Part shown: piece by piece, positions 1-11,180 of the stretch
Layout: each line of letters starts with the position of its first letter
Position numbering within the stretch: the stretch's first letter is position 1
DNA from: Hermatobates lingyangjiaoensis
Lineage: Eukaryota; Arthropoda; Insecta; Hemiptera; Hermatobatidae
DNA length: 64,000 nt
Reading direction: 5' to 3'
Assembly (NCBI GenBank): GCA_026182355.1
Contig: JAPFBL010000309.1
Span: 434,001-498,000, forward strand
Notes under the pieces: model-generated
What the model was told of the DNA's origin: nothing
The model's input: the letters and a program-made list of their open reading frames with translations, nothing else
Databases searched by the model: none
Translations under genes and position numbers: made by a program

Positions 1-2005
1 GAGAAAAATATTAAAACTAGCATGCAAAAATGGATTTATGTTGCAATAACTATAATACTGAATATTTTAATTTAAGTCAGATATTTAACATGTAGTAATA
101 TCTTATGTCTTTGTAATAAGTCATACATAACAGACGGATGATCTTTTGAATTAATTAACTCATTAGGAAAAAATTAAATAATATTATCAAGGAGATACAT
201 TTTAAAGCGTTACTTGTAGATTATAATAAATATTAAATCAAATTCAAACCTTTTTTTTTTTATTTCTATTTGATCTCTATATTTTGTCACCTTATATTAA
301 AATAAATAACATTTTTCAAGAAAAAAAAGATTCCTTTGAAAACAGAAGTGTTTGCCTTGCTTCCATTTTTTTGTGTATCCCTGTTAGGCTTTTTTTTTTC
401 ATTTTTTTTATAAAAGAGTTGCTTGTAATTAACAAGAGCATCCATAATTAAAATTCTTAGAAACTTTTCTTCAGTTGATCTATACAAAAAATGTGCAGTA
501 AATCAAAGCAGCTAACTTTAATGTTGATTTAAAAGCATACTTTGATACACTTTGACTAATCAATAGCTAATGAATAACGAAAGTAATTAATATTCATTCT
601 CTTATATACAATATAAATTTAATTTGATAATTAGGAATTTACTTTAATAACCCTCTGTGTCAATACATTCACTATTGGTTATTATAAATAGTTTTTTCAC
701 AATTTATGAATCTATATATTAACAAAATTATAGCTAAAATAGTCATACTAGGTTTTCTTTTTTTATATGTCTCTGATTCATATGTAGGATAGGTTTATTC
801 AAATTTCTTCAAAGAATATTTTTAATTTTGAATTATGTTTTTTTTTTGATCCTTTATAAAATTTTTATCCTCGGAATTTTGTTATTTGACAGTTCTTTAT
901 AAGATCAAACTTCTTTCCCTTTGTCAAAAATTATAGCACTGTACTCTGTTATGAGACGGCTATTCATTCATAGACACACATTTTTTAAACTGCATTGACT
1001 TTTTAGGTGCAGGGATAGAAATAATATTTTCTTTAAATTTTACCTCTTTGGTATAAAGAATGCCACTTAACTTTCTATAGAATATATTTTTTTAATGAGC
1101 AACTTTTTTTAACAGTCTTGAGCCCTAAAAATTTACATCCTGTTTGCAGAAAACATTAGTCTTACTTATGTGTGAATTCAATATGAGTACCATAGTGCAA
1201 GTTTTACTGTACCTAGAAAATCATCATTAATTACTTGACTGCCAAAATATTTTTGATCAAAAAATTTAACAACAATTTTGTTTGCAATATTGTAAAATGG
1301 AATTTTGATTAAACTTTATTTCTTGAATATAAAAATTATAAGCGTTCAAGCAATGATGATTTAAAGTAGTAGAATTCTGAAAATGTGTTTTTTTGTTTTT
1401 GATTCTCATACCCAGCGGAATTCAACGACAGTGCTATTCTAGTAATGGAAAATGTAGCTTAAGGTGTAATTAATTCAAATTTAACTTATATGTGCCCTAA
1501 GTTATTGTCTAATTGTACAGAGAAAATATAACTTTTATTCTCTTAGGCTAAAGAGACTTAGGTCTTCAATAATACTTGACGTTCTACGTGCCTTGGGTAG
1601 GCGGTTTTGTTCCCCCGCCAAACGATATCATACACCTCATTTTCAACCTATCTGTTAAAATCCAGTATTACGGCAATAAACCATCTTCTACTGTATCACA
1701 CCTTACTTCAGTTCGGGACACAGAAAAAACGAACAATAAATTTAAAGCATAGATCGATTAAAGCGATACATTTTTTTATTAAAATGTATATCAGTAGATA
1801 AAAGTAAATAATATTAATAACAATAAAGAAGTTAGAATTATTTAATATTGTGTATAAAATATACTAATTTGAATTATTTTTTCTATTTTTAATTTTGAAC
1901 ATACTAATTCTCAATATTAACACTTTATACTGTTACTAACATGCTTTTCACTTGACTGTTTTATAAAGTTCCTCTAAGACTAGCTAAGCCATTTCTTTAA
2001 ACACA
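1..2005. other. AT-rich DNA without recognised gene
   Basis: I see homopolymer runs and short chance ORFs only. No splice-bounded coding stretch, RNA gene or mobile-element end could be supported here. Confidence 0.6.
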
Positions 2006-2380
2006 GTAGAACCTCGTAGTACGAGTCGCTCATTGTATGAGCAATTTGCTTTACAAGCAGCAATTTACAAAAATTCTCGTCTCATTCGACGAGTAAAAAT
2101 CCGTAGTACAAGCGACCGTTTTCCTCATGCCTAGATGGTCTCAGTTTTAATTTAAGCATATTAATAAAACATGACTCTATTTCTTCATGCATTTCATTAT
2201 TCACATTACATGTAAAGCATTGTTTATTCTTTTCTAATTGCACCTTTTCTCTTTAACAAATAAATTTAAAAACAGTAATTTTGAGCTTCAAACAGATTAT
2301 TTATTTTCATATTTATTTCAATGCTAAAAATTGCTTTGTATTACGAGTAAAATGAGCAATGTTAGCTCGATCTAAAAACA
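2006..2380. mobile_element. pogo/Tigger-like DNA transposon fragment
   Basis: The stretch opens with CAGTAGAACCTCGTAGTACG, which resembles terminal inverted repeats of pogo/Tigger (Tc1/mariner superfamily) elements. Related CGTAGTAC and GTATTACGAG words recur inside (about 2100-2115 and 2338-2348). No matching inverted end, no flanking TA duplication and no transposase reading frame were found, so this would be a decayed or truncated non-autonomous copy. The assignment rests mainly on the terminal motif and is tentative. Confidence 0.3.
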
Positions 2381-2435
2381 AATTTAAGTGACACTGCTAG
2401 CTTATATTAATAATATCCAGTAATATGGGCTAGTA

Positions 2436-2503
2436 TTACTAGAAATGACTTACCGACCTCCGAGGCTTGGTCAGAAGTTCGTTTTCTCTGCTCATAGGAC
2501 CAT
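2436..2503 (+). repeat. Hairpin-bearing repeat, upstream copy
   Basis: About 55 bases from AATGACTTACCGACCTCCGA to TTTCTCTGCTCA match a second copy at 3404-3466 with only a few substitutions. Both copies can fold into a hairpin with CTGACC-like and GGTCAG arms around a CCGAGG loop. The second copy lies directly before the 5' region of the errantivirus-like element, so this one may be a leftover LTR or leader fragment. The flanks of the two copies are unrelated. Confidence 0.55.
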
Positions 2504-3403
2504 GGATTGCCATCTCTTTAACTTTAATTCAAACATATTAATTTGAAAAATAAAAATATGCAAAAGAACATCAACTAATATTTTCAAATTTATTAATAAA
2601 CAATATATTTAATAAATTAATTAAGGCTGATTTTACTTCTAAAAATAAATGATAAAAAACAAATGATAAGCAGTCAATAATGAATGGCCAAAGGGCCATA
2701 TTTGATGATGGTTTAAGGGCAGGAGGGTTGAAAGATGAGTTGATTAGCAGGGAGTGTTCGTGACTCAGTGTTGATGGTCTGTCATCACCAGGATGGGGTG
2801 ACAAATCCCTAGGCAAGAGTATACCAATCACTTTCACACGACTAATAAGTGTGAACAAACATTTATTTTTTCACTATTTCTGTCATTTTTTTAATATCCT
2901 ACTTATTGGTCATTTTAAATTAAGGATATCATTTTATGGTCAAAAGTATATTTCTTTTTCATTTTCATGGTAAAAAATTCTGTACTTCTTGCATGATTTT
3001 TCAATTTCACCAGTTTTGTATAGTTCCATACTTTTTAAAAGAAGAGTTATCTATCTTCTTCGTAAAAGTGGATGATGTATGTAGAGACAGCAGGTTGAAA
3101 CACACATTCAACAATATAGCTTTATTCTCATGTAGAACTTGAGGTTACTATACCAAGCTTTTCCCCAATATTCAAAAGTGATTATCATTATAGTTATTCA
3201 AAATTTACAAATGTAGCAATTTATACAAAAACACTTCTACATTACCTCTGTAAAACATCTAGTCTTGGTCTATGTCATTGTATAAATGTCTACCGATTAT
3301 ATTTCTGAGAAGTTGCTGGCAGTTTATAATTTAATTAAAAGTGTTGTATGCCTTTCATAATTATAGATTTATTCTGTAATTTTGGTACTGTTGTCGAATT
3401 TAT

Positions 3404-3466
3404 GTATAAATGACTTACTGACCTCCGAGGCTAGGTCAGAAGTTCGTTTTCTCTGCTCAGAGAGTT
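3404..3466 (+). repeat. Hairpin-bearing repeat, copy next to the retroelement
   Basis: Second copy of the repeat at 2436-2503. Here the hairpin arms are perfect (CTGACCT and AGGTCAG). It is followed by AGTTATAGAGTTAGAGTTAT; errantivirus LTRs often begin AGTTA, so the copy could mark the LTR edge or lie within the LTR. No second full LTR is available for comparison. Confidence 0.5.
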
Positions 3467-3567
3467 ATAGAGTTAGAGTTATACAATTATTAATTTATAA
3501 GAATTCTCCAACAGCTATTGGAAACTTCCATCACAGCCAACGGAAACACCAGCGGATACACGTTACT

Positions 3568-3585
3568 CGCAGTCGCCCTTGGAGA
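3568..3585 (+). other. Possible primer binding site
   Basis: CGCAGTCG follows CGTTACT about 280 bases before gag. Insect errantiviruses related to 17.6 and tom use a serine tRNA primer site containing GCAGTCG, and their LTRs commonly end in a TTACT/AACT-type sequence. The match is only about eight bases, so this is a weak pointer to the 3' end of the 5' LTR. Confidence 0.25.
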
Positions 3586-3850
3586 CTCACCCACCCCGTC
3601 GTCGGAAATACTCTGCCGCTATCACTGATAGCGATAGTTGAATATTTAATATTTTTTTTTATTATTAACAGTTTAATCGAATTTATTTTCTTTGTCTATT
3701 TGCATATTTTTGTCGCACATATCATTACGATTTTTCTATTTTTTCTATTTTGAATTTTTTTTGTTCTCTTCATTTGATTTGCTTTAGAACTGTGTACAAA
3801 TTTACACTTTGTGAAAACAACCAACACTTACTACACAAAAGACAAACAAC

Positions 3851-4930
3851 ATGACCGAAAAATATACTTACAACATCACTCGCGAAGACTATGACCACAT
3901 ACCGACTTACGACGGGAACCCCACTAAATTAATTAGTTTCATTAAAACTGTCGAGTCAGTATATACCCTAGTATGTGACCAAAAGAACACGAGTCACCTT
4001 ATAAATTACGTGAAATTATTAAACAAAATTAAAGCTAGATTACAGGGATCAGCGGAAAATTTAATTTTATCGAAAGACGTAAATATTGTAACGGAATTAT
4101 TAACTCTCTTAAAAAACCAATTTTCAGACTCTAGAACCATTGAATCACTTAAGGCAGAAATATATAGATCAAAAATGCACTTTTCAGAATCAGCTTTTGA
4201 TTTTTTAAATAGACTCGAAAACCTTAGACACTTAATATATAACCGGTATTCAATTGATGGATTATCTGTAGACATATTGAAAGAATTAATGATACAAACA
4301 GAAAAGGAAATAATTTACCAATTATATAGCGAATATGACCCACAATTGTCTAACTTTATTATAACCCAAAGTCCGGAAAATCTAGATGACTTTAGAAAAA
4401 TTTTATTTACGAAATGCCAGTTTATTTTAGATTCAATACATAAAAATAAGAGGAAAAATACGATTCCACATACGAATAAACATTTTCATAAAACGTCACA
4501 AAATTATAAGAATAATTATAGCACCCGCTTTTATTCGCACCCACACTTTAACAACGAACAACCCCAATATCGCGCTCAGTACGTCCCAAAACCTAATTCA
4601 CACAATTTCAAAAATCGACAATTTTCGTCTCAACCATTTAACTATTCACAAAATCAACATCGAGGTCCGCACTATCCAAGTAAATCACATCAACCTCCTT
4701 TAAACGACTCTAATACAGTTTCCATGCGAACCGTGAGCAGTGTTCACCCAAGACCTAGCCAAACACATGAACTAACATATATCGACACAAAAAAAGACGA
4801 GATAATAAAACAATTAGAAGAACAAATTAAACACTTGACAGATCAACAAAATTCAGTTATTCAGTATAAAGACAGACACAAAGAAAACCCTAGAAGAAAC
4901 GAACAATTAGAGGAAGATTTTTTAGGATAA
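3851..4930 (+). CDS. gag: Gag-like protein of the retroelement
   Basis: This 359-residue ORF encodes the structural (capsid/nucleocapsid) protein expected to form the particle of the element. Residues about 1-200 are a helical capsid-like region rich in Leu, Lys and Asn. Residues about 200-310 are a basic, His/Asn/Gln/Pro-rich tail without a CCHC knuckle, as in other errantivirus Gags. A Gln/Glu-rich, probably coiled-coil segment (about 315-345) closes it. The ATG follows an A-rich leader (ACAAACAACATG). It is the only long ORF of the element without an obvious break; whether it is expressed is unknown. Confidence 0.75.
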   Translation: MTEKYTYNITREDYDHIPTYDGNPTKLISFIKTVESVYTLVCDQKNTSHLINYVKLLNKIKARLQGSAENLILSKDVNIVTELLTLLKNQFSDSRTIESLKAEIYRSKMHFSESAFDFLNRLENLRHLIYNRYSIDGLSVDILKELMIQTEKEIIYQLYSEYDPQLSNFIITQSPENLDDFRKILFTKCQFILDSIHKNKRKNTIPHTNKHFHKTSQNYKNNYSTRFYSHPHFNNEQPQYRAQYVPKPNSHNFKNRQFSSQPFNYSQNQHRGPHYPSKSHQPPLNDSNTVSMRTVSSVHPRPSQTHELTYIDTKKDEIIKQLEEQIKHLTDQQNSVIQYKDRHKENPRRNEQLEEDFLG

Positions 4931-5034
4931 GGCAACAATCAAATGAGTTGTGTAAGACCCAAAAGAATCACAATTTTGAATTAAATGTAACAAGTAAATC
5001 GCTCCCTTATATTATTGATGAAAAAAATCGGTAA

Positions 5035-6077
5035 TGGTTAATAGATACGGGATCAGAAAATAATTATGTTAACCCGAGAATAGTACACCCAAATATTTCC
5101 CCGTATAAAGAAAATTTCACTGTTACAACCCCTGCCGGAACTAAGGAAGATACAGAATATATCATTATAAACACAACAAAAATTTTTAATAAGCCTTCGC
5201 TAATGAAAGCATATATATTTAATTTTTCTAATAAATACGACATCTTACTTTGCCACAAATCAATGAAAGAACACAATATGAATATTAATTTTAAAAACAA
5301 CCATTTAGAGTCAAACTTAGTAAAACTTCCAATTAAATCAAATATTAATATCTCACTACGTACGGGTTTAAATTTCATAGAACTACCAATCGAAACAAAT
5401 AAGAAAGAAGTAATTATAAACGGTAAAGATAACTATAGAATTAAAGACTTGAAGGTCTCTACTCAGTAAAAGATAAAATAGCAAAAGTCGCAATAGAAAG
5501 CCAAGAATGTATGACTATTATACCTAAACCTATGGACATAGACGAGGACTTTGAAATTCCAAAATTTAATCACTGTAACAATGATATTAGTCTAAGTGAA
5601 GTAAGGCAACAAGTACCAAAACTATTAAGAACAGAACACATGAACACTGAAGAAAAAGCCAAAATCATTGCACTAGTTCAATCTTACCCTGAAATAATTA
5701 AACGTGATAAAGACCTACTAACATCAACAAATGTACTTAAACACAAAATCAGAACAAAAGACGATAACCCTGTATACTCACGAAATTATAGGTATCCACA
5801 ACATTTTAAAAAAGACGTAGAAATCGAAATTGAAAAACTACTTGAAAATAAAATTATTCACCCCTCTAATTCCCCTTATAATAGCCCTATCTGGGTAGTA
5901 CCAAAAAATTAGACGCATCGGGAAAACTTAAAATTAGGATGGTTATTGATTATCGAAAACTAAATGAAAAAACAATAGACGACAAGTTTCCAATTCCAAA
6001 TATTGAAGACTTATTCGGAAAAATAGGGAGAGCCACCTACTTTAGTCCACCTAGCCTCCGGATTCCATCAAATTTAA
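5035..6077 (+). pseudogene. pol: Pol, protease and N-terminal RT part, in several frames
   Basis: The aspartic protease active site DTGS is encoded at 5044-5055 and is preceded in the same frame by a TAA at 5032-5034. That frame runs to a stop at 5467-5469. Pol then continues in a second frame (about 5454-5912), which carries the RT N-terminal region: PVYSRNYRYP, then [20 protein letters not shown] stop at 5910-5912 is followed by a third frame (from 5909, [14 protein letters not shown]), which runs to about 6040. There a further shift, apparently a small deletion, disrupts the segment that normally holds the first catalytic aspartate of RT. Homology is clear; function is lost. Confidence 0.8.
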
Positions 6078-8366
6078 ATGGAAGACTATTCTATTCCTAA
6101 ATCAGCCTTCAGCACTGAGAAAGGTCATTATGAGATTTTACGTATGCCATTCGGATTAAAAAACGCCCCACCGACATTCCAAAGAGCCATGAATACTTTG
6201 TTCTCGAATCTACCTAATATATTAGTATATATGGACGATATTATAATTTTTTCTGACAACCTTACAGAACATTTGAAACATATAAAATCGGTTCTCGACA
6301 TATTAAGGAAACATAACTTAAAGATACAATTAGATAAAACAGAATTTTTCAAAAGAGAATTGCTATTCTTAGGACATATTATTTCTAAAGAAGGCATTAG
6401 GCCAAACCCCTTAAAGTTACAAGCTATCAAAAAATTCCCTATTCCTAAAACACAAAAACAAATAAAACAATTTTTAGGACTCACAGGATATTATCGAAAA
6501 ATGATACCCGATTACGCCAAAATAGCCAAACCTTTGACTACTATGTTACGCACAGACACACATATAGACATTAAAAATCCTGAATATATAAAATCTTTTG
6601 AGACATTAAAATCTTTATTACAGAACGAACCTATTTTACAATTACCTGACTTTGACAAACAATTTACTCTAACAACAGACGCCTCAAACTTTGCAATCGG
6701 TGCCGTATTATCACAAAAATTTAATGGAAACGATTTGCCAATCTCTTACGCTTCCCGAACTCTCAATAAACATGAGGAAAAATTAAGTACGATTGAAAAA
6801 GAGTTATTAGCCATTGTATGGGCATGTAACTATTTCCGACCGTATATATATGGTAAAAAAACATTAATCAATTCAGATCACCGGCCCCTTCAATATATTC
6901 ATAATATGAAAAATTCAAGTGCAAAAATTTTAAGATGGAAATGCCAATTAGCAGATTATGATTTGGAAATTAAATACATTAAGGGAAAAACGAACGTTGT
7001 TGCAGATGCTCTTTCCCGAATCACTCACGAATTAAATTTAGCAGAATCAAACATAGAATCTTGTCCTACCACAAGTAAGGAATCCCAAACTCAATATGAC
7101 AATAACGAACAAAGTTTAGACGAAAAGGAAAGCTTAATTACACAACACTCACAAGAAAGCTCAACAGACATAATATTTATTGTTGACGACCCGAACAAAA
7201 TACTCAATGTAGAAAATAACCAAATAATAATCAAAAGAGGAAAGCCCTCAGACAGTCATGTACAAACAATACATTCTAACAAAAAAAGATACCATCTGTA
7301 CACAGATCACACTGCATCTGATGATTTAAAAAATCTATGTTTAGAGTACCTCCGACCAAACACTACCTACGGTGTGTATTGTTCAGATACAACGTCGGGA
7401 ATAATAAATGAAATCCTAGATAAAACGTTTATTAAATTTCAAACAATCATTGAAAATAATTTTCAAACAATTAAAATAAAAAGATACTTTAAAGTCGTAG
7501 AGGACATCGAAAACTTAGACTTACAAAAAGAAAAGATACTAAACCAGCACAACGGATACACTTGGCACAGAGGAATTAACGACGTTTACTTCAACCTTAG
7601 AAAATTTTGTTATTGGCCTCGAATGTTAACCCACATTACCGAATATGTTAATAATTGCGATACTTGTAAACAAATTAAATATGATAGAAATCCCCCGAAA
7701 CCAAAACTTCAAGTCACACCTACACCAGAAGCCCCTTTCAATGCTATTCAAATTGACGTTTTATATTACAAAAATGTAAAAATATTTACAATAATCGACT
7801 GTTTTTCGAAGAAACTGTATGGTTATATACCACAAAACACAACTGGCCAAGAAATAATTAAATGCCTCAGAAATTACTTTTGTCATTTCCCTACCCCAGA
7901 CACATTACAATGTGATAATGGTCCAGAATTCCTAAACAAAGGTCTAGAAAACTTTTTATCTTATCATAACGTTAAAATTAACTACACAACGCCAAATCAT
8001 TCTAATTCAAATGGATTAATTAATCGCGCACACAATACACTAATTGAACCCATGAATCTTATCACTGTCGAAAAATCTCCGGACAAACTATCTTTAAATG
8101 AAACTCTTGAACTTGCTCTCATTGCATTTAATAATACACCGAATAAAACACTAAAATTAACACCAAACGAAATCACGTTCGGCAAAACAAACAAAGAAAC
8201 TTCAGATGCCCTTTTGACTGCCCAAATCGAACAATTTCATAAAGACAAAGTTGCTATAAATAATTGTATAAAAAATTTAATAGATACTGAAAAATCCGAG
8301 CAAACTAATAACCTAAATAAACAAAGAGAAGAAATTGTAATTCCTGAAGGTAAAATATATGTTTAA
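6078..8366 (+). pseudogene. pol: Pol, RT palm to integrase core
   Basis: An open frame of 762 codons. RT: FGLKNAPPTFQ, then the YMDD box at residues 51-54. RNase H: D201 in TTDAS, the ELLAIVWA helix near 242 and SDHRPLQ with D267. Integrase: zinc-binding H491, H497, C527 and C530, then core aspartates D560 and D613. Exactly 35 residues after D613, where the catalytic Glu of the DD35E triad belongs, there is Asn649 (AAT at 8022-8024). The frame lacks the RT N-terminus and the integrase C-terminus, which lie in other frames. The ATG at 6078 is not a real start. The copy should be unable to integrate itself. Confidence 0.85.
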
Positions 8367-8604
8367 ACTAACAGTAAATCAAAAAAACAAACCTAAATAT
8401 AGAGCTACTACGTATAGTAAAAGTAAAAATCGGATAATAACGAAAAGAAAATTCACTAAAGTGCATCCAAGTCAAATTAAGAGACCTCGTAAATATGAAA
8501 GGAATAATTCTGACTCTATCTCTGTTCAGGCAGACAATGATGAAGGAAATAGTGATAACAGTCCTTACTCTTCTCAGCCTGGCACAAGCTTACAAACTGA
8601 CTGA
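8359..8604 (+). pseudogene. pol: Integrase C-terminal tail, shifted frame
   Basis: This frame overlaps the end of the main pol frame by eight bases and is highly basic (KFTKVHPSQIKRPRK). That is what the C-terminal chromatin/DNA-binding tail of errantivirus integrases looks like, so I read it as the true end of Pol separated by a frameshift near 8360. It overlaps the start of env in another frame, as pol and env often do in this group. Confidence 0.55.
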
Positions 8605-9142
8605 CTTAACAGCAGGACCTGGAATAATCCCAATTAAAATCCAAGACTCCTACAGGATAGAAGACTACCACACTTATATAAACTCGATTAACATTCTAAC
8701 ACTTCAGACGGAAGTTAATAAAATTGACAGAATAATTAATGAAATATTACCAAACACAACTAGACACGATTCTAATACTCTACAGCAACATATAAGTTAC
8801 ATTTTAAACAAACTAGATTACATATTAATCAACAGAATTTTACCTCCAACTAGAATTAAAAGAGGACTAATAAATGGTCTAGGCACAGCCATCAGTTGGT
8901 TAACTGGTAACATGGATGCCCGAGATAAGGAGCATTATGACAAAGTAATAAGCAAAATAGAATCAAATTCTTACCACTTAAGCCACAATGTGGAAAATCA
9001 AGTAATGACGAATAAACAAATAATTGGCGATTTTAACAAAGATATGCAAATCATTCAAAATAAAACAGAAAGAATTTCAAATATCCTTTCGAATAGTGTT
9101 AACAAAGAATTACAATTTGAAAAGAAATATACACTAAGATGA
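8495..9142 (+). pseudogene. env: Env-like protein, truncated
   Basis: Residues about 1-40 contain a hydrophobic leader (VITVLTLLSLAQA) that could act as a signal peptide. A furin-type site RIKR lies near residues 122-125, followed by the glycine-rich fusion-peptide-like stretch GLINGLGTAISWLTG. This layout matches errantivirus Env and the related baculovirus fusion-protein family. The frame ends at residue 215 in a region predicted to be helical (post-cleavage stalk), well short of the roughly 450-500 residues usual for the family, and no transmembrane anchor follows. I regard it as a broken remnant. Confidence 0.75.
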
Positions 9143-10397
9143 TATACACTATTCAATAAGATGATGTTGAATGACGGTAACCTGCCGATAAACCCTAGCT
9201 GTTCGAAACTCGTTGTGTGATTATATTCTTATAGTAGGGTTAGACTTATGCTTTCTATTCCTCATTAATCATAATATTTTTAAATTAATATTGTAAATTA
9301 ATATTAGGCAAAATAGAGATCAAACTACGTAATAGATAACATGTTAGATAAGAAGATGGACTAATTTGGTCTACTCCAGTATATTACTGGAGTAGTCAGT
9401 AATATGCAGTAATCTCCATCCTCTACCGAATCTTGTTTCAAACTCTAACTCAACCACCGAAGCGATCACAGAACGATCTTGCTATACACTTTTAAATAAA
9501 ACAACATCCTTTTCAAATAAATGAATTTCCATATTGCTTATAAAATTGAAAATGTACCCTATTATTACGTTTTAGGGCAACTTTAAACTAATAACTTACT
9601 CTTCTTCAAAAGAATTCTTTGCTCATTATTTATTTTAATCCATTAAAGTTTCATTGTTTATTTACAGATATTCAAATGCCAAGTGCTTGAATATTCAAAA
9701 AACCAACTAACCTTTAGCCACGGTATGTACTTTTTATTAATTATTCCATTCGTCTAGGACGAGCTTGTTTAAATCAGGTACTACAGAAACTCTCTACTAA
9801 TCAAGCGTATTAAGCTTTTTAAAAATGATATAATAGCTACAATTAATTTTTTACCAATAAAAAAGTATAAATACTTTATAATTCAACAAAAATAATCTAT
9901 TCTAGTAATTATATATATTTGTAAATAAAATAACCTATTTAATATATTATACACTTTAAAATTGTGGTCGTTTAACTAGGAGTATTTACTTACTTACCTT
10001 AGTCACCAAAAATTTCCTTTGTTCATTGCAAAATAAGTTACTGATAACCATTCAAAGTATTGCTTGTACACAAGGAAATAAACTATATTATGTCATTTTC
10101 ATTCAAATGTAATAGTAAAATCATTAATGGAAAAAATTATTCAAAAAGAATGATTATAATAAAAAAAAATCCTCGAAATAAAAATTTCTTCTAAAAAAAA
10201 TATTTCTATTCCATAATAAATGGAATATATGCCTATGTAACATTAAACATGTGTAGCTAATTCTCATATGGAAAATTATTAATAAGTGATTTTTTCAGTT
10301 GAAGTCATTTCTTGGAACATTTCATAGTTTTATTTTATATTACTAATATCTTTGATACTATTTCCGAATGATTAGTTCTTGTTTTGTTAAGAAAGAA

Positions 10398-10398
<1 letters not shown>
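9143..10398. other. Gene-free flank with one perfect hairpin
   Basis: The region after env has no recognisable LTR. At 9371-9395 there is a perfect hairpin with 11-base arms (CTACTCCAGTA and its complement) around TAT. Bases 9430-9560 are less AT-rich but carry no supported feature. Confidence 0.5.

Positions 10399-10429
<31 letters not shown>
10399..10429. repeat. (TA)n microsatellite
   Basis: Uninterrupted TA dinucleotides. An (ATT)n tract follows at 10581-10606. Confidence 0.95.
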
Positions 10430-10431
<2 letters not shown>

Positions 10432-10580
10432 CGCTCAAACCACAGTGAAGATACAGGAAAAATGATTAGTATGATATTGAGAGAAGTACTGTGTCAGTAA
10501 ACCTCTGACAGAGACGATATTCTTTTTTTTTTGAAGACTTACAATTTTTCGAATTTTTTTACCATGATTGACAAGTTGAT

Positions 10581-10606
10581 AATTATTATTATTATTATTA
10601 TTATTA
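10581..10606. repeat. (ATT)n microsatellite
   Basis: About eight ATT units in a row. Confidence 0.95.
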
Positions 10607-10938
10607 GACTTTTGAGTTTGCAAACATATAAATATATGTTTCTGTTTTTTTGTTGCAGGTAATTGAAAACGTGGAAGCATGCATGTCATTGTGTAACATA
10701 CTCTTATATTTGAGGTATGATAGATTAACATTTAATTATTCAGTGAAAGATGATTTAAATGTGCAAATTCGAGTAAAAATATGAATGATATCAGTAAAAA
10801 AAAGTAATGTTTTAACACAAATGAAGTATGTCAAAAGAGAATAATTTTAGTTATAAAAATAAACAAACAGAACATTATTAACAAAACTGTTTAACATGTT
10901 AAATACGAGTATTACCATTATTTTCTAATAAAAAGAGT

Positions 10939-11180
10939 AATATATATATATATATATATATGATCAAACCACAATAAGAAAATGGGAAAAAGAAAAATGG
11001 GAAAACAAGACTAAGATCTTTCAACCGTAACAAGCGGTCTTCGTCAGAGTCAAAAACCCAACTGTTGGGTTTTTAGCAGTTGGGTTTTTGACTCTGACGA
11101 AGACCGCTTGTTACGGTTGAAAGATCTTAGTCTTGTTTTCCCATCTCTTATTGTGGTTTGATCATTGATATATATATCAG
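10939..11180. mobile_element. Family A palindromic module with (TA)n edges
   Basis: A near-perfect inverted repeat (10961-11169) between TA tracts. The outer ends are TGATCAAACCACAATA and its complement; the centre is a short AACCCAACTGTTGGGTT-type spacer. Each arm holds CTGACGA, one A, then GACCG and CGGTT as a possible stem, then GAAA (right arm about 11092-11124, plus strand). That is the order of hammerhead ribozyme core elements, but a proper stem III and cleavage site are not evident. Half or diverged copies occur at 23843, 30858, 43650, 47813, 58655 and 63875. It contains no protein-coding capacity, so it would be non-autonomous. Confidence 0.7.

Larger units (their letters stand above)
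3404..9142 (+). mobile_element. Errantivirus-like Ty3/gypsy retroelement, decayed
   Basis: The order gag, pol (protease, reverse transcriptase, RNase H, integrase), env is that of errantiviruses (Metaviridae). Gag has no CCHC zinc knuckle, as is usual for that group, and the env-like ORF has a signal-like start and a dibasic cleavage site before a hydrophobic glycine-rich stretch. The copy is not functional: pol lies in several frames, catalytic positions are altered and env is about half the usual length. The 5' limit is uncertain. No 3' LTR or polypurine tract was recognised after 9142, which suggests loss of the 3' end. This is an old genomic copy. Confidence 0.85.

Noticed and set aside
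4006..8194. Minus-strand ORFs within the retroelement
   Set aside because: Antisense shadows of gag and pol.
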